From Isoetes taiwanensis (taxonomy: Eukaryota; Streptophyta; Lycopodiopsida; Isoetales; Isoetaceae): a DNA stretch of 64,000 bases. The position numbers and the translations under genes were made by a program. The stretch lies in assembly GCA_021234155.1 (NCBI GenBank), contig JAJEKV010000002.1:26096617-26160616 (forward strand), read 5' to 3'. Below the pieces are notes generated by a model. It ran no database searches, was not told the DNA's origin, and saw nothing but the letters and a program-made list of their open reading frames with translations. Below, one piece after another: positions 34,690-47,000 of this stretch. The first letter of the stretch is position 1; the number at the start of each line of letters is the position of its first letter.

Positions 34690-36980
34690 TCAGATGTGTA
34701 GGGTTTAAGGTACACTTGCAATTGGGCATTATTTCAATTGTGGTGTAGTTATAATGAGTCTGCGCTTTTTCAGGGGCAGCTAGGAATGCAGGTAGAGCTG
34801 CGGGCCCCGGGCCACCGCGGGGTTGATGTGCTCCTTGTAATGGGCCGTTTTGACCTGCTCTAGAGCACCGTGGTCCCAGAGCTTGCCAAGGAAGCAAGCG
34901 TCCAGGTACTCCCGCAGGCTGTCCACGATCGGCCTCTGTGTCGCTTTGCCTTTTGTGCTCCACCCGCGTTCCATCTGGCGAACCACTGATCTCTCTTACC
35001 CCTCCAACAGGCCATGAGCCGATGCGGGCCCATTGCCACAGCGTAAGCCAGGTGCGGGAGGCCGAGCATCACCCATATTAACCACTTTACGAAAATAGGC
35101 GATGTGTCTATCAAGGGCTGCCCGTCAAGCGGCAAGAATCAATTTCTGCCGGCGAGAATCGATGGGGACTAAAGGTTTCACCCCAAGTGCCACCCAAAAT
35201 GCCTATACACTTGCTCCAAGTCATTCCGAATTAAGCCAAAGAGGCGTAGGGCCCCAAACCTCGACCCGTCTGGAAGGGCGAGGGCTCGACCGGTAGCCCG
35301 TAAACAGATGTGGCCCGATGGCCCCAATCATAGAGCTCTGCACGGTATTTTTGTTACGCATGGCATAAAAGCGCTTTCTAGCATCTTTGTCACCCGAAGG
35401 ATGGGCCATTCTCCCTAGCAGTGAGGAGGGAACTCCACCCCTGGTACTTGTAGGTGGGCGTGACCTCCACAGTATCCCCGATATGTGAGTCTGCGAGGGG
35501 CGTGGGGTGGCGTGAAAGGGATATGAGAACCACCCCAGTCTTGGCGGTTCCGCAGCGCATGTCTATAGCTTTGGCGGGAATGTGTCTAGGGCATCCGGGC
35601 TCGCATAGCCGGGGTGTGGGCGGAAGGTCAACATCGTCGCATAGATGAGTGGCGGATGACCCGATGCAAAAGCTGTATACCATCCTCCCCATGCTCGATA
35701 AGCGGGGCTCTAAGCGGTCAATGTAGAGGCCAAAAAGTGTTGGTGAGAGGGGCAGCCTGCCGGACCCGATACTACTTGGTGAATGCTTGGCCCGTCCGGT
35801 GCATCCCGCCAAAACAACTCTCATACTGACTGTATATGGCATTACGCGCGGGCAGCGGTAGCCCCGATTGCCTTGTCTAGCCCATAGCTTTTCGGGGACC
35901 GTATCAAAAGCCTTCGCAAAGTCCACAAAGCAACAATACAAGTCTACCCATTCCGATGGTTCCGGCTGTCTTCAATCGGTGCCCACCGGTGTAAAGATAT
36001 GGTCAATCGTTGAGTGGCGGGGGTCTAAAAAGCCTGCTTGTGTGAGGGCTTTCGCACATCTACTTTGCCTCGCCCGTGGATCAACTGCTGCTTTCGAGAA
36101 TGCCAGCCAACGGTTTGGCAAAAATCTTGAACTGACCATGATCGTCCGGTAATTGGCCTGGACCGGTGTGGATCGTCAAAAGCCTTGTGAATGGGAACAA
36201 CCACGCTTGTGGTCCATTGTCGGGAAACCTTCCCGCAATGCTTTCGTTGAGCGGGATAGTGAGGATGCGGCGCACCCGGTACGCCCTGCCCATTTGAATA
36301 ACTTCGGCCGCATACCATCGAGGTCCCGGCCTTCCCATTAATATTAGCCGTTCGCGAGGCCCTCCACAACATCCTCCTCCTCGCTGAGAACCAATGGGGG
36401 CCATCATGGGGGGTATGGGCGTCTGCGCGTCCACAGTGGGTCATAGAGCCTTGCAAATCTTGCGATTCCCCCCGCCGGTGTGATGTCCCCTGTAGGGCAT
36501 GGGGGGCCCTTGAAGCACTCTGCGTCAAAAGGTTCGAGGATGAGTGTCGGCCAGGGCGAACATCTCCTTACGATGATGCGGCAAGATGCAAGCGCCTTTG
36601 TCTCCTTCCGGATGGGCGATGCGTATGGTGGCTTTACTGGCGGGTACACGGATCGAGATGTGGCCGAGCTGGGCGCTTGCATTCTTTACACTCGCATCAA
36701 ACCACGGTTCTGGCGGAATGTTGTTGTCCACGAGCAGCGACGGGGGGGTCTACCAAAGCACACATGCGCTGCATCCCCGTAATAGCTTCCAGTCCAACCG
36801 AGTACATCGTGCTTTGCTCTAGTGTGGGGTCCGCGGAATTCTTTGCGGGGCATCCATGAGCATCTCGGTGTAGTCCCTCTGCCTGCTCATAATCTAGTCG
36901 CAATTGAGGATGGCGAGGGGCTGGCATAGTGGGGGTTCTGGCGGCTTGCCAAACCATGTCCAAATAAAGTGGGAGGTGAT
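34690..36980 (-). pseudogene. LINE reverse transcriptase, about 2.3 kb, frameshifted
   Basis: Read on the minus strand from about 36,950: an N-terminal part of the RT region (PLNESIAGRF), fingers (SVVVPIHK), then palm YCCFVDFAKAFDTVP (about 35,900-35,945), PLSPTLFGLYIDRLE, the catalytic loop CDDVDL (about 35,635), a STYKY-like PTYKYQG (about 35,450) and a C-terminal region to about 34,690. The motif order and DFAKAFDTV identify a non-LTR retrotransposon RT. Frameshifts occur roughly every 100-200 bp. No endonuclease domain was found, so it is 5'-truncated. Same family as 4560-5560. Confidence 0.85.
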
Positions 36981-39111
36981 CTGAGTCGACCTCCTCATCC
37001 TGACTATAGAAAGGCTAGCAAAAACAAATAAACTTTTTAAAAATATTGCTAGGACGAGAGGTTGCATAAGATTTTGGCATAAACTAATGTATATGGATCC
37101 ATACTTGAGAATGCATTATTTAGCATGTGATGTCAACTCACAATTCCTTTACGTTTTACTATCAAAACTGGACAATGGGGTGAGAGGAATTTAAAGGAAA
37201 GGGAAAGGTCTTCTGCCTTGAACAACAAGATGTAGTGCTCAATAAGACATTAAGGAACTATTGAAAAAACTAAGAAAGGCTTTAGACTATTAGTCAATGG
37301 CGACCTATGACATTTAACACATTGAAGTTTTTGCAATACTAGCCTTGCTAGTTTAAGGCCCTAAGAACTAGATTAATATAATAGCATATGCATAAAGTTG
37401 TTAGAAATCCATCAGATCGAATGCTATTTACGAGCCATTTGTAGTTTTAGTATACTCGTTCAGGAAAGAGATATCTCTAATCTGAATGTGTTTCACAGCA
37501 TTGTATTGATAGAATTTCGTTACTAATGGGTCCAATTTCACGGTTTTGAAGAAACAATTAACTTTACATTGTCACTTTTTAATCACATTATTTTCTTTTA
37601 GAACACAAGGTGAGGAAATGCAGGTCCAATCATGTACATGTAGGTAAGATGGATGAAGAGAAATGTGGATGAAGAGGCCGCCGCGATAAATTTCTTGTAT
37701 TATAAAGTTTTATTATAAGTGTTGGACCCAGCCCTAAATCTAAAGGCCAGGATTTGATCTCCCCAAGGAATGGTTAAGATGATGCCATGTCATAGTTTTC
37801 TTTTTAGCTTCAGCGGGTTGCCTCCTCACCGGATGTCGTGGCTGCCATAGCCATCCTCTGCCCTGCCCTTTCTTCATGCTTGCCTTTTGCCTTTTCTTCT
37901 ATGGTTTTATCTACATCTCTTTAGGGTTGGAGTGACTGGCCGAGAAGGTTATGGCATTGACGATGGTTAGAGTAAAACAGACGGAAAGGAGTCCAGGGGC
38001 AAGGTGAAGCATGGGTTTGATATGGCCTGTGACAAAGCAATATGGCCTGTGACAGGGTAAGGAATCAAAAGAACGTGATGGGGGAGGTTTGAAAAAGATG
38101 GAGTTTTGCCATAGCCGGAACTCTATGGCGCTAGGAAACGCCATTGCCAGGTCTGTTTTGCTACTATCTTCACATTAGATGCATCCGTTTTTTTTTCTTT
38201 TATATGAAAGACATGAGAGTTTCCAAGCATGACAAGGTTTCAAAGGGTTCTGAAGTATAGCTTGTGAGCACTGAGTATATCCATGCATACACCAAAACAC
38301 ACAAGGAGCCCATGGAGGTGTCCTCTGCTTATGGCCCATCATCAGTATGTTGCAAAGTTTGTGGCAAAGTTCTGACCATCCTTCGGATGCTGTGGTGATG
38401 GGCATGAGTGGATCATTTCCTTGAAGGGGAAGGGGCTTGACCAAGAGATCTTGCTCCATTTCAATAGATCAAAATGAGGCTGGCTAGAAGTCATAATATT
38501 TTGGTTGTCTTGGCCAATTATTTTGCTTGGGAAAATTGTGCAAGGCACTCTTTAAACTCAAGTAAGATGTAATCTTGCTCTAGTTTAATGTGCATACTGT
38601 TATGCAAGCATCAGATTAAATTACGACTCTTATCTCGATTAGGATTTGATGCACAGGGCCGACCTAAAGCTTTTCATGCCTCAACCTTGTCTTGGAAACA
38701 AGCTGATTAATAGTACCATATAGACACAAGCAACTTCATCATCGGCCTGATTTGGCCATAAAAAAATTCCATCACATGCATACAACAGCTTACCCCTAAG
38801 TAGCACTGCCATTTTTGTGCAAAGTACAACAGTTTGCCCCTAAGTAGCACTGCCATTTTTTGCAAACGTCCAATCTTGGCCAACATCTAGTCTTAACCTT
38901 ATGAAAAACGATCTTAAGCATATCGATTGTAACTCTGCTAACCGCCATTTCTAACTACAGAACCGTAACTAGCTGAGTTCTTAACAACCATCTCTTCTTT
39001 CAATAGAATATTCATACAAAAAGCCTCATGTCCATGAACTAAGAGCAGCAACTATATAGGAAGACATAAGCAACAAGAACTAAATCGATGTTGGCAACAA
39101 AAAAAAATCTT
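36981..39111. other. No recognisable gene
   Basis: AT-rich. It contains the 25-bp match to the nested transposon (37,676-37,700) and a short duplication near 38,787-38,860 ('cccctaagtagcactgccatttt'). Confidence 0.5.
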
Positions 39112-39300
39112 GATAGAAGGAAGGAAGGAAGGAAGTATATTTTAACGTCCATGGAGGCCAACTGGCCTATGAGAACAGCGTGTTTGTGCTAGTTTCAACA
39201 GTTTTGTCCTTATAATAATGGATGAAAGCCGAACGAAATGCTTGTTGTGGAGGCAGGTTTGCTAGGTCTATCAGCCTAGAGTAAGAGTTGTACCTGCAGT
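39112..39300 (-). mobile_element. Microsatellite-tailed element copy 3
   Basis: An (AAGG)n array at 39,117-39,135 followed by TTTAACGTCC on the plus strand is the family 3' junction seen from the opposite strand. The body is diverged and its 5' end is not defined. Confidence 0.55.
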
Positions 39301-39979
39301 TTCTTCCACCAGCAAAATAAAAAAAGAAATATCAGTAAAATATAATCGAGCATTGATCAATTTTCTAGCATTTGGCAGTCCTTAGGATGTATGCTTTCAA
39401 AAATCTGCAAATTTCTTGTCTGCAATGTTTAGACTGGAGAAACTGTTAACAAATTCAATATAAATTGTTCACCCTGAATCATATGTCCAACTATGGATCA
39501 TAAAAACCTACTGGAGATGCGCCCAGAACGTCCAAATAAATTTGTTGTCTCCGTGAACTTCATCCAACCATGCTAAGGAGTCAAACTGTGACAGAGAGCA
39601 AACACCAATTGCTGCTTTAAGCAATTTAAAATTATGAGCAATAAACATTGCCAAGTTAGATGGCACCTATATTCATAAAAGCAACACGCTTGGTACAAAA
39701 ATCTTGATGGTTTAGTCTTGGAGGAAATAACTAGCATGATATCATGAGCAGCACAGGGCCCTGCCCTGGCGTGTTTACTACAAGTCCTCCAATTATGCAC
39801 AGGACATGCAGAATAGAAGCAGACATGTGGCTACAAACCTCCATCAAATCACGCCCAAGCCAAGCAAAGCAGTCTTGCATTCTGTTTAACAATTTCACGA
39901 TTAGGACAAGGAACTCACCTCTTCTGCTTCATAACTCCAGCCAGAGTCAGTAAAAGTAAGCCACAGAAGCAGACACATA

Positions 39980-40317
39980 TCATTGGGTTTCTGCAGCCTT
40001 GGCAGCAGCCTTCTTTGGCAACAACACAGAATGTATATTGGATAGAACGCCTCCATTATATGGTTACACGCCCCAATAATATGCTCAATTTCTCGTCATT
40101 TCTGATGGCCAACTAAATGTGCCTTGGCCAGTTCAAGAACCTCCGCAGCCAAATATTCCATGATGGAGGCAAGGTAAATAAGAAGCGAGCGAGCCAATAC
40201 GGCTCGGTATTTGCCTGCTTGACCGAGCAATTCTTCTGCGAAACCGCTGAAGGCCAGCTTTGATCTTTTGCCGCCGCGACCTTCTTGCCTCGCCGGACTT
40301 TCTAAGATACCCGCCAT
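39980..40317 (-). pseudogene. Histone H2A pseudogene
   Basis: Minus strand: MAG start at 40,317, then blocks of H2A in shifting frames: SRRQKIKAGLQ, GRIAR-like, QAGKY, IMEYLAAEVLELA (the diagnostic alpha-2 motif), AIRNDEKLSILLG (the docking region) and LLPKKAAAKAAE before a stop at 39,980. At least three indels break the frame. Length matches a full H2A. There is no clear poly(A) tail or target duplication, so its origin (retroposed or decayed gene) is open. Confidence 0.85.
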
Positions 40318-40320
40318 AGC

Positions 40321-41057
40321 TAACCAACTACAAAATTACCCCCTCCAACAAATCTCCTCCTGTAAAGCAGACTTGATCTGGATATTTCCAACAAACCTTT
40401 TCACAACTCACAAACCTAAATCCCTTTTAGTCCACGAACCCTAAAGTAGAAGACCTCGTTGCTTGCATGGGGATATACTGATTAATATGCCTCGTGCAAT
40501 ACGCCCATCAAATCATATGAAAACCATAGCAAAAACTATACAAAAATACAAAAACAACCCCCTGTTATTATGGCATATATAGACATCAAGGCCTTGATGT
40601 CAAAAATTCATGTAATCAATTCCCTTATATTATTTGGAAATTGATAGGCAAAGGATACAGCATTCACATCCCTATTCTAAACGTGAGAATAGAATGGGAC
40701 ATCTACTTCTTAGAAGTAAATATGCTGGTGATTTATGGCATGCCCTTGCACACTTAGAAATATATAGTTTCATTCTTGGTTGCCCCTAAGGGGGCAAACC
40801 CTCGTGCATGTGGGTTTGCGGCATATTCTAGGTATATGCTAGTCTATGCTCGAAATATGCCAATAACTACTCCAAACCCATTATTGGCTATAAATTGGCG
40901 GTCATTTCTGCTGCTGGGCAGCCACTGTAGAAACCGGCTAACCGGTGTTCTGGCGATGGTGGCGATCCCCTTTGGTGGACATGTCTGCAAATGCCTACAC
41001 ACACCCACGTCTCCAAAACATCTCCGACTGGAGCCTGCCCACTAAACTCCCTCCTGC
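40321..41057. other. Dispersed repeat partner and unassigned sequence
   Basis: The block at about 40,465-40,580 is the partner of 12,996-13,115. An open plus-strand stretch (40,776-41,045) has no recognised family. Confidence 0.5.
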
Positions 41058-41504
41058 TTGCTCCCCCTCATGGCGGAGCCCATGCTCTTGTATACCTTCA
41101 TCATTATAGTGAGTGAATGGTTGTTGCGTTTCGAGGCACCACTGAATTTACTTCAGAAGACAGAATGGCGGATCTTTGTGCAGGTCAGAACATGTTCGGT
41201 CAAGGATTTCCAGGTATTCCCTTTGTACCCTCTGGCATATGCTCCATGTTTGCCAATGAAACCCCTAGATTACTATTCCCAGGCAGTGAAATATACAGAG
41301 CAGGACTTAGCAGCCTATCCTGGTAGATCTTTGTTGCTCACAGGTTATAGATTGGCCCTTTTAGTTTCTGCAAAGTTTTCTAACAGACTAGTGCTCCCCA
41401 TTGTTGGATTCGGTGCCCCTGGTCTATCAGAGTTACTTAAAAGATGGAATTTGGAACTTAAGGCTGCTCAAGAGCATGTGGTCTTTGTAATAGGGGATAA
41501 ATAA
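41058..41504 (+). pseudogene. Class 3 lipase-like (alpha/beta hydrolase) pseudogene
   Basis: VVAFRGT at about 41,120 is the family's strand-beta-3 motif (known: VVAFRGT.S..D). After a frameshift, YYSQAVKYTEQDLAAYPGRS leads to LLLTGYRLALLVSAKFSNR and VGFGAPGLSE, the surroundings of the nucleophile elbow. In active members the elbow is GHSLGGA; here it is GYRLA, so the catalytic Ser and following Gly pair are missing. Only the central part of the hydrolase is present, ending at a stop near 41,504. Confidence 0.7.
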
Positions 41505-43382
41505 AATGTAGTCATGGGATATGCTTGGAATAGGCAGGTTGGCATTACTTGTTTGTATCAGACCCATGAAACCCCTCATTGTAGTGCTTGCTTACAATGT
41601 CATTTCTAGGTCTTCCAAGGATGTTTCTTTGAGAGCCATTTCTTAAAACATTTGATTACGAATTTCAACAGTGCATGTCCAAATTTAATACTGCATATCT
41701 ATTAAAAAATAAGAAATGCAGAAATGCATGTAATATGTAATTAAATCATGGAATTCGATTCAAAAATCCATGCAAATCTATTCTGGATATTATCATTTGC
41801 TGGAGCTTGCAACAATGACACAAAAGAACCATATTTACAAGATCTTTCCGCTCTTGGATGAATGTTTAATGCATTTGCAAACAAAGTCCCAATCTTATGC
41901 CCTTACTGTAATTGTTAGGTGAATATTGATGCATGAATGCTTGGGAGCGATTTGGTACTTAACTTTTGGTGCACTACAGGAAATCAATAAAGCTTCTATT
42001 ATTATGTTAGTGTCTGTAGTTTGTAGCGTTTCAAGAGATTAGCTTGCCTCTTGTTCCAGGTCGGGTATGTTCTTTTGGCAGCAAAAACATATTCTAATTG
42101 TCAGTCGGGAAAACTAAAATCACTGTGGTCCTTCGTAGGAGGTAAGTTCATGGAGTATCCACATATTTGTTGAATGCTAAAAATCTTGCGTGATGCTTAC
42201 ACTAAATTACTCAAGCTTAACATGAACACTTGCATGATGGATATTCCTAGAAGCTGCGATCTAGTTTATGGCTGTGTGTTAGAATGGTTAAAAAGGTAAA
42301 ATTGGCTACATTTGGCGCCGGTGTGCATGTGCATCTCGTGTTACTTTCCTGTGCATCAACAGTAAACACATTACTGAACTACAAAATTTTGTCCACCTCA
42401 ATATTGGGTGCATTTAAGGCATTAAATATCCTTACGAAGATTTGTTTTAATATGGAGATAAATGCAGCAATTTGATGCGGCAGGGAACATGTTCACTTCC
42501 TTAAGAATTTTCTCGTTAACTTATTGTGTAAGTCTTTCATTGAGTAGTTTCTTAGTATTTTCTTTCATTGAACTTAACAATCTACATCTACTAATATGAT
42601 AATTTGAGTCATTGCATAGCCTTCCTTCCGCTGATGTTATTTTACAGGTGATTTACAAAGATAGCACTTATTTTATTTATAGAGTATTACATCCTAAGTC
42701 CAATCTTAACTAAAATAGTTTGTGCCAAAATTTACATCTTGGAGAGAAGAGTAATAACAGCCTCAAGAACAACATGCTCCCCCTTAGCAACTTAGCAAGG
42801 AAAAGAGGTCCATTGTTGCAATATTGGCATCAGAGCGTTATATATCCACTGGACATGCAGCTTCTCATTTGAAACTTCCCCATTTAAAGATGGGTGTATT
42901 ATTTTCAATTAACAAACTTTCTGTATTATGGAGAATGTAGAAGACTATGTTTGTGTCATATAACTTACCTTAGCCCATCTAGGTACAGTGGAAGAATGCA
43001 AGCAACTATAGTGACAACTAAATACATTCCCAAACGCAATTATAAACATTATTATAAAGACTATTGTACTGTTTGCTATCAAGTTTCAGTCTGGTAATTG
43101 GATCTCATGGAATTTTTCTATTGCACGTCTCTTCTTCAGTTTAAGGTCAGGAACAATGAGCTAATACCAAGTCATTGAGAGAGATATTTTTGCTATTGTT
43201 AAAAAGCATAGGGTGAGGATTGAAGAATGATGCATATAGTTTGACGTCTCATTCAGTTTTAGCTTATGCAAGTTGTTTACATTTTGCAGCTTGGATATTC
43301 TCATCATGAAAAGGCATACTGCCTATCGCACTCAACAGTTGAGATGTTCAACATATCATTGCGATCTGGGTTGTTAGGAAAA
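41505..43382. other. No recognisable gene
   Basis: AT-rich sequence with several pyrimidine-tract and acceptor-like sites but no coding block I can support. Might be intronic. Confidence 0.4.
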
Positions 43383-43640
43383 GAAGGAAGGAAGGAAAAA
43401 TTTTTAACGTCCACGGAACCCAATCGGGTTATGGGACCGAGTACATAAGGGACCGAAGTCCTGGACCGAAGTCCAAACAAGCACATGGGCCGAAGCCCTT
43501 AAACCAAAGCACAACGTGAGGCAGAACACAACCATCACGACCCGGATTAAAAACCACGGGGAAAAAAAACCGTTGCCGGGATGACTATGGCTGCTCACCG
43601 ATCCAAAATCCATCTTTGTTGCACAAGCAACAAGCATACC
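43383..43640 (-). mobile_element. Microsatellite-tailed element copy 4
   Basis: A (GGAA)n tail at 43,383-43,397, then TTTTTAACGTCC at 43,401-43,412. The body includes ACAACCATCACGACCCGGAT and CCGTTGCCGGGATGACTATG. The same words in mutated form occur at 8411-8550, so these two copies are clearly one family. Confidence 0.65.
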
Positions 43641-43779
43641 TTCATACCTCCAGCTGCACAAGGCTTCACCCGCAGACTCCGGAACTGTAAACCTCTTCTG
43701 GCCCAGGTGCTTTGGAAAACGAGGCGTAACGCCAATCGCCCGACACCGCGGGAAGGCGGGCGCTCGAAAAAACCGCTTC

Positions 43780-44010
43780 GGAAATCGCCCATCGGAGGTG
43801 CCTCCTCACCCATCCTCCAGCCCTGCGCCAAGGCGCCAGCACCCCCAGGTATGCGCGCAGGCGGACATCCACTCAGGCACACACAGGGGCGCCATCCTTC
43901 ACTGCCGCTGCTCCGACGCCATCCATCACTGCATCTGCTCGGGCAGGCCTCAGGCAGCGCCTCAGGCAGGCGCCAGGCGCCAGGCGCTAGGCGCCAGGCG
44001 CTAGGAAGAA
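43780..44010. repeat. GC-rich low-complexity block
   Basis: CAGGCGCCAGGCGCTAGGCG-type words with many local palindromes (GGCGCC, AGGCGCT). The open frames over it are compositional. Confidence 0.6.
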
Positions 44011-47000
44011 GATGATGAGCATCGAGAGTTTTTTGAGTAAGCTAGCTTGCCTAGGTGTTATAGTTCGTTGTTTCGTTTCCCTGTTTGATAAGAATGTATT
44101 TATATCTTTCTATAACCTGCATCAAGAGACTAAGATCAATATAGATATAATAATCCATATAATTTATGCAGCAGTATTTGCAGATGGAATTAAATCATGT
44201 CATAGGGTAGGAATTCGAAATTCAGAAATGCATGTAATATGGAATTCAATCACCACACTTTATTAGGATTACCTATTTGCTGTTTGAGTTCCTATTAATA
44301 ATAATAATATCTTATATTATAATGTTTTGACGTAAGTGCGTAGTGCATCGAGCCCTAAATTGAATGGCTCAGATTAATCTATGCCACGTGGCATCATCTT
44401 GCCTTTCTTCTACTTTCTTTAGGGTTGTTTTTACGACATGAGCACGTCTGGGACCGGCCTGTACAACTATTGCGGCCATGGTGGTCTCGAATGCTCACAA
44501 ATCTCGAATGGAGAAACATCATCTGATCTCCAGTGCATTGCCATAAAAATCCCGCGTCAGGGAAGAGGTAATACATGAAGTTTATAATGGTTCGTCAAGC
44601 AGAGCAACAGTGTTATCCACCGGATCCTGCTTTGCCTGCTTTGGCCTGAATGGAAGATTTAGAAGGTGCCAAAACCTAGCTAAGTTCACCGATTTGGAGC
44701 GCAATGGCGGCAAGCCTATTGTCAAGCTCTTCTTTAGCGGCTGGTTAAGCTTCCATAACCGTGGTTCTGAATTTCCCGTTACCAAAACAAGAGCGGAGTT
44801 AAGATCAAAACAGTAGCGGTTTGGTGATGGTTCCTTCGGCGTCCCTTATTTTTCTGCCTACCTTTAAGCGGTATTTTGAAGATCGGGGTTTTTCGTTAAA
44901 GAGTTCACGACCCTCACCGTAAGCTTTTCCGCTTTTTGATATTGCTCTCTTGGAAAAAAATTGCATCCATCATCCACGAGGCCATGCTTGGAAAGCCAAA
45001 TTGTTCAGATGTGATGGTTAGTAATTGAGGATATGGATCACGGTGCCCGAGCGGTGAGGATGCATTTGCGGTGGCGGGGAGAATAGGCATGTCTTTGTTA
45101 TTTTGTCTTTCTATTTTCACCAAGAATAGTAAAAAATTGGATGGCCGCATTCACGTATATTGGGTTCTTGATTCTTGAATAGTAGGCAAGGTACTTATCA
45201 ACCGTGCCCAATGCTTATTCGATTCTCGATTTTAAATCGTTCTTATTACTGCGGTGTCCCTTTCATCAGCAGATCAAACATTCTTTCATCAAATTAGCCT
45301 GAAGCATATGAGGAGGATAATTAAAGGGTTAGATTGTATTGGCACAATTTTAGCAAGGAGTTTTATACGCAAGGAGTGTGATTTGCATTTCATGTGCATC
45401 GGGTAATATCCTAATACATTTTAATTTTGATTAGGCTGGTTTCAATTTGAGCGGCCGCATATTTGCGGTTCTTAGGTGGCTATGATCATTTCGAGTATGC
45501 ACACCTTTGAGGAGCTTGAGTAAGCGCATGTAATTGCTAAAGCCCTGCATAAATTTTTATGCTTGCAAAATAAAGGAAATGTACACAAGCCATTCTTTGC
45601 GGTTGGGTGTGGAGTGTATTGGCGTGAGATGAACCCTTTCAATGCCAATCGCCTTTCCCTGAATTGGAACACACAAATCAACAAGCAAAAACTACGATTG
45701 ATTCATGCAAAGAAAACAGTTTTAGCAATTTAGGTCATCATTTATTCTTTCTTGCTTTTGTGCAAGCGAAAATGAGAAGAAAATCGTGATGGCTCGACCA
45801 AACACCGACATCTAGATAAGGTAGTGTTTTACGAACTTTTATAATTCGGAGTATAATTTGGGGTGCTTTCCTTTCGGTTTAGGGCTACATCATGAGTCTG
45901 TTGATGAGCTTTTTTTGTGCTAAAGCTTTCATTTATTCACTTGGAGATGCACGTAGATAAAAAAAAAAAACTCCAATCGAGCTAAATCTTGATCTGAGAC
46001 AAACCCTTCTCATAGGAAATAAGTGAAGATGCAATGTATAATTTAGCTCGAGAGAGAAGTGAAGATGCAATGTATAATTTAGCTCGGACATAACATGAAG
46101 TGAAATTCAGATAGTCGCTCAGAGATGGCGATGGCCTTATGCCAAATGGAACGGAGACTGCACCTCTAAAGGAAAGTGCACCATTGCCTTCACACGGGTT
46201 GTTACCTCTCTGTCATCCGCGTTACGAGAGGCAAATCTGTCATTCCTAGCATGTTATGTCGAGATCGGACTCTATCTAATGGACATACTAATAGAGATAA
46301 TTGTCGGGTGCCTTGCCATGTCACCATATGACAATGCCTATAAGGTACATCTATGCTTAATAACAATAACAATATCTGACTTCCCATGTTTGCAAAGAGG
46401 TTAATTTAGGGATTTGTGAACCATTATGGATCATTCTTTGAATAGGTTATGGAATAATCGACAATTTTATGCGGGCATGTAGGAACTAAGGTCCGCGGAG
46501 AATCCTCATGTGATCATATCCATATGGACTCTAGACTCTTCCTCCACGGGCTTTGCCAATTTTTATCTCTTTTTGCAACTTGCTCATAAGTCGTTGAATC
46601 TGCATGGCCCAAAGCTTTTGCCATGAGTGCCAAATATCATAAATCTTCTCAAAGAAGTTGTGTTGTCCTCATGGAGTTGTCTCTGTTCAAGTGAGGAAAG
46701 GATGAAGAAAAGGTGGACTGAAATAGATCTGGCATGTATATCATAATAATTTGGACATTATATCATTGTCAGAAACAGAAGCATGTTCTTGCATGTTCTT
46801 GCAGTTCTCCAACTCTGTTACCTAATAAGATACCTGTTACCATATGTGACACTTTAACTGATCGATACTCTGTTGCCCACTACTTTGATGCTCTGTTAAA
46901 CTTGCTGCTACTGTAGAGTTAAAGATATTTTCGAACAAGTCTTCATTAAATTCTAATAACTGGCATGGTCTGTGCTAACATGCATATCCACGTACCCATA

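Noticed and set aside
43581-44015. Ala/Arg/Pro-rich plus-strand ORF of 144 aa
   Set aside because: Spans the end of a retroposon copy and a GC-rich low-complexity block; no coding evidence.
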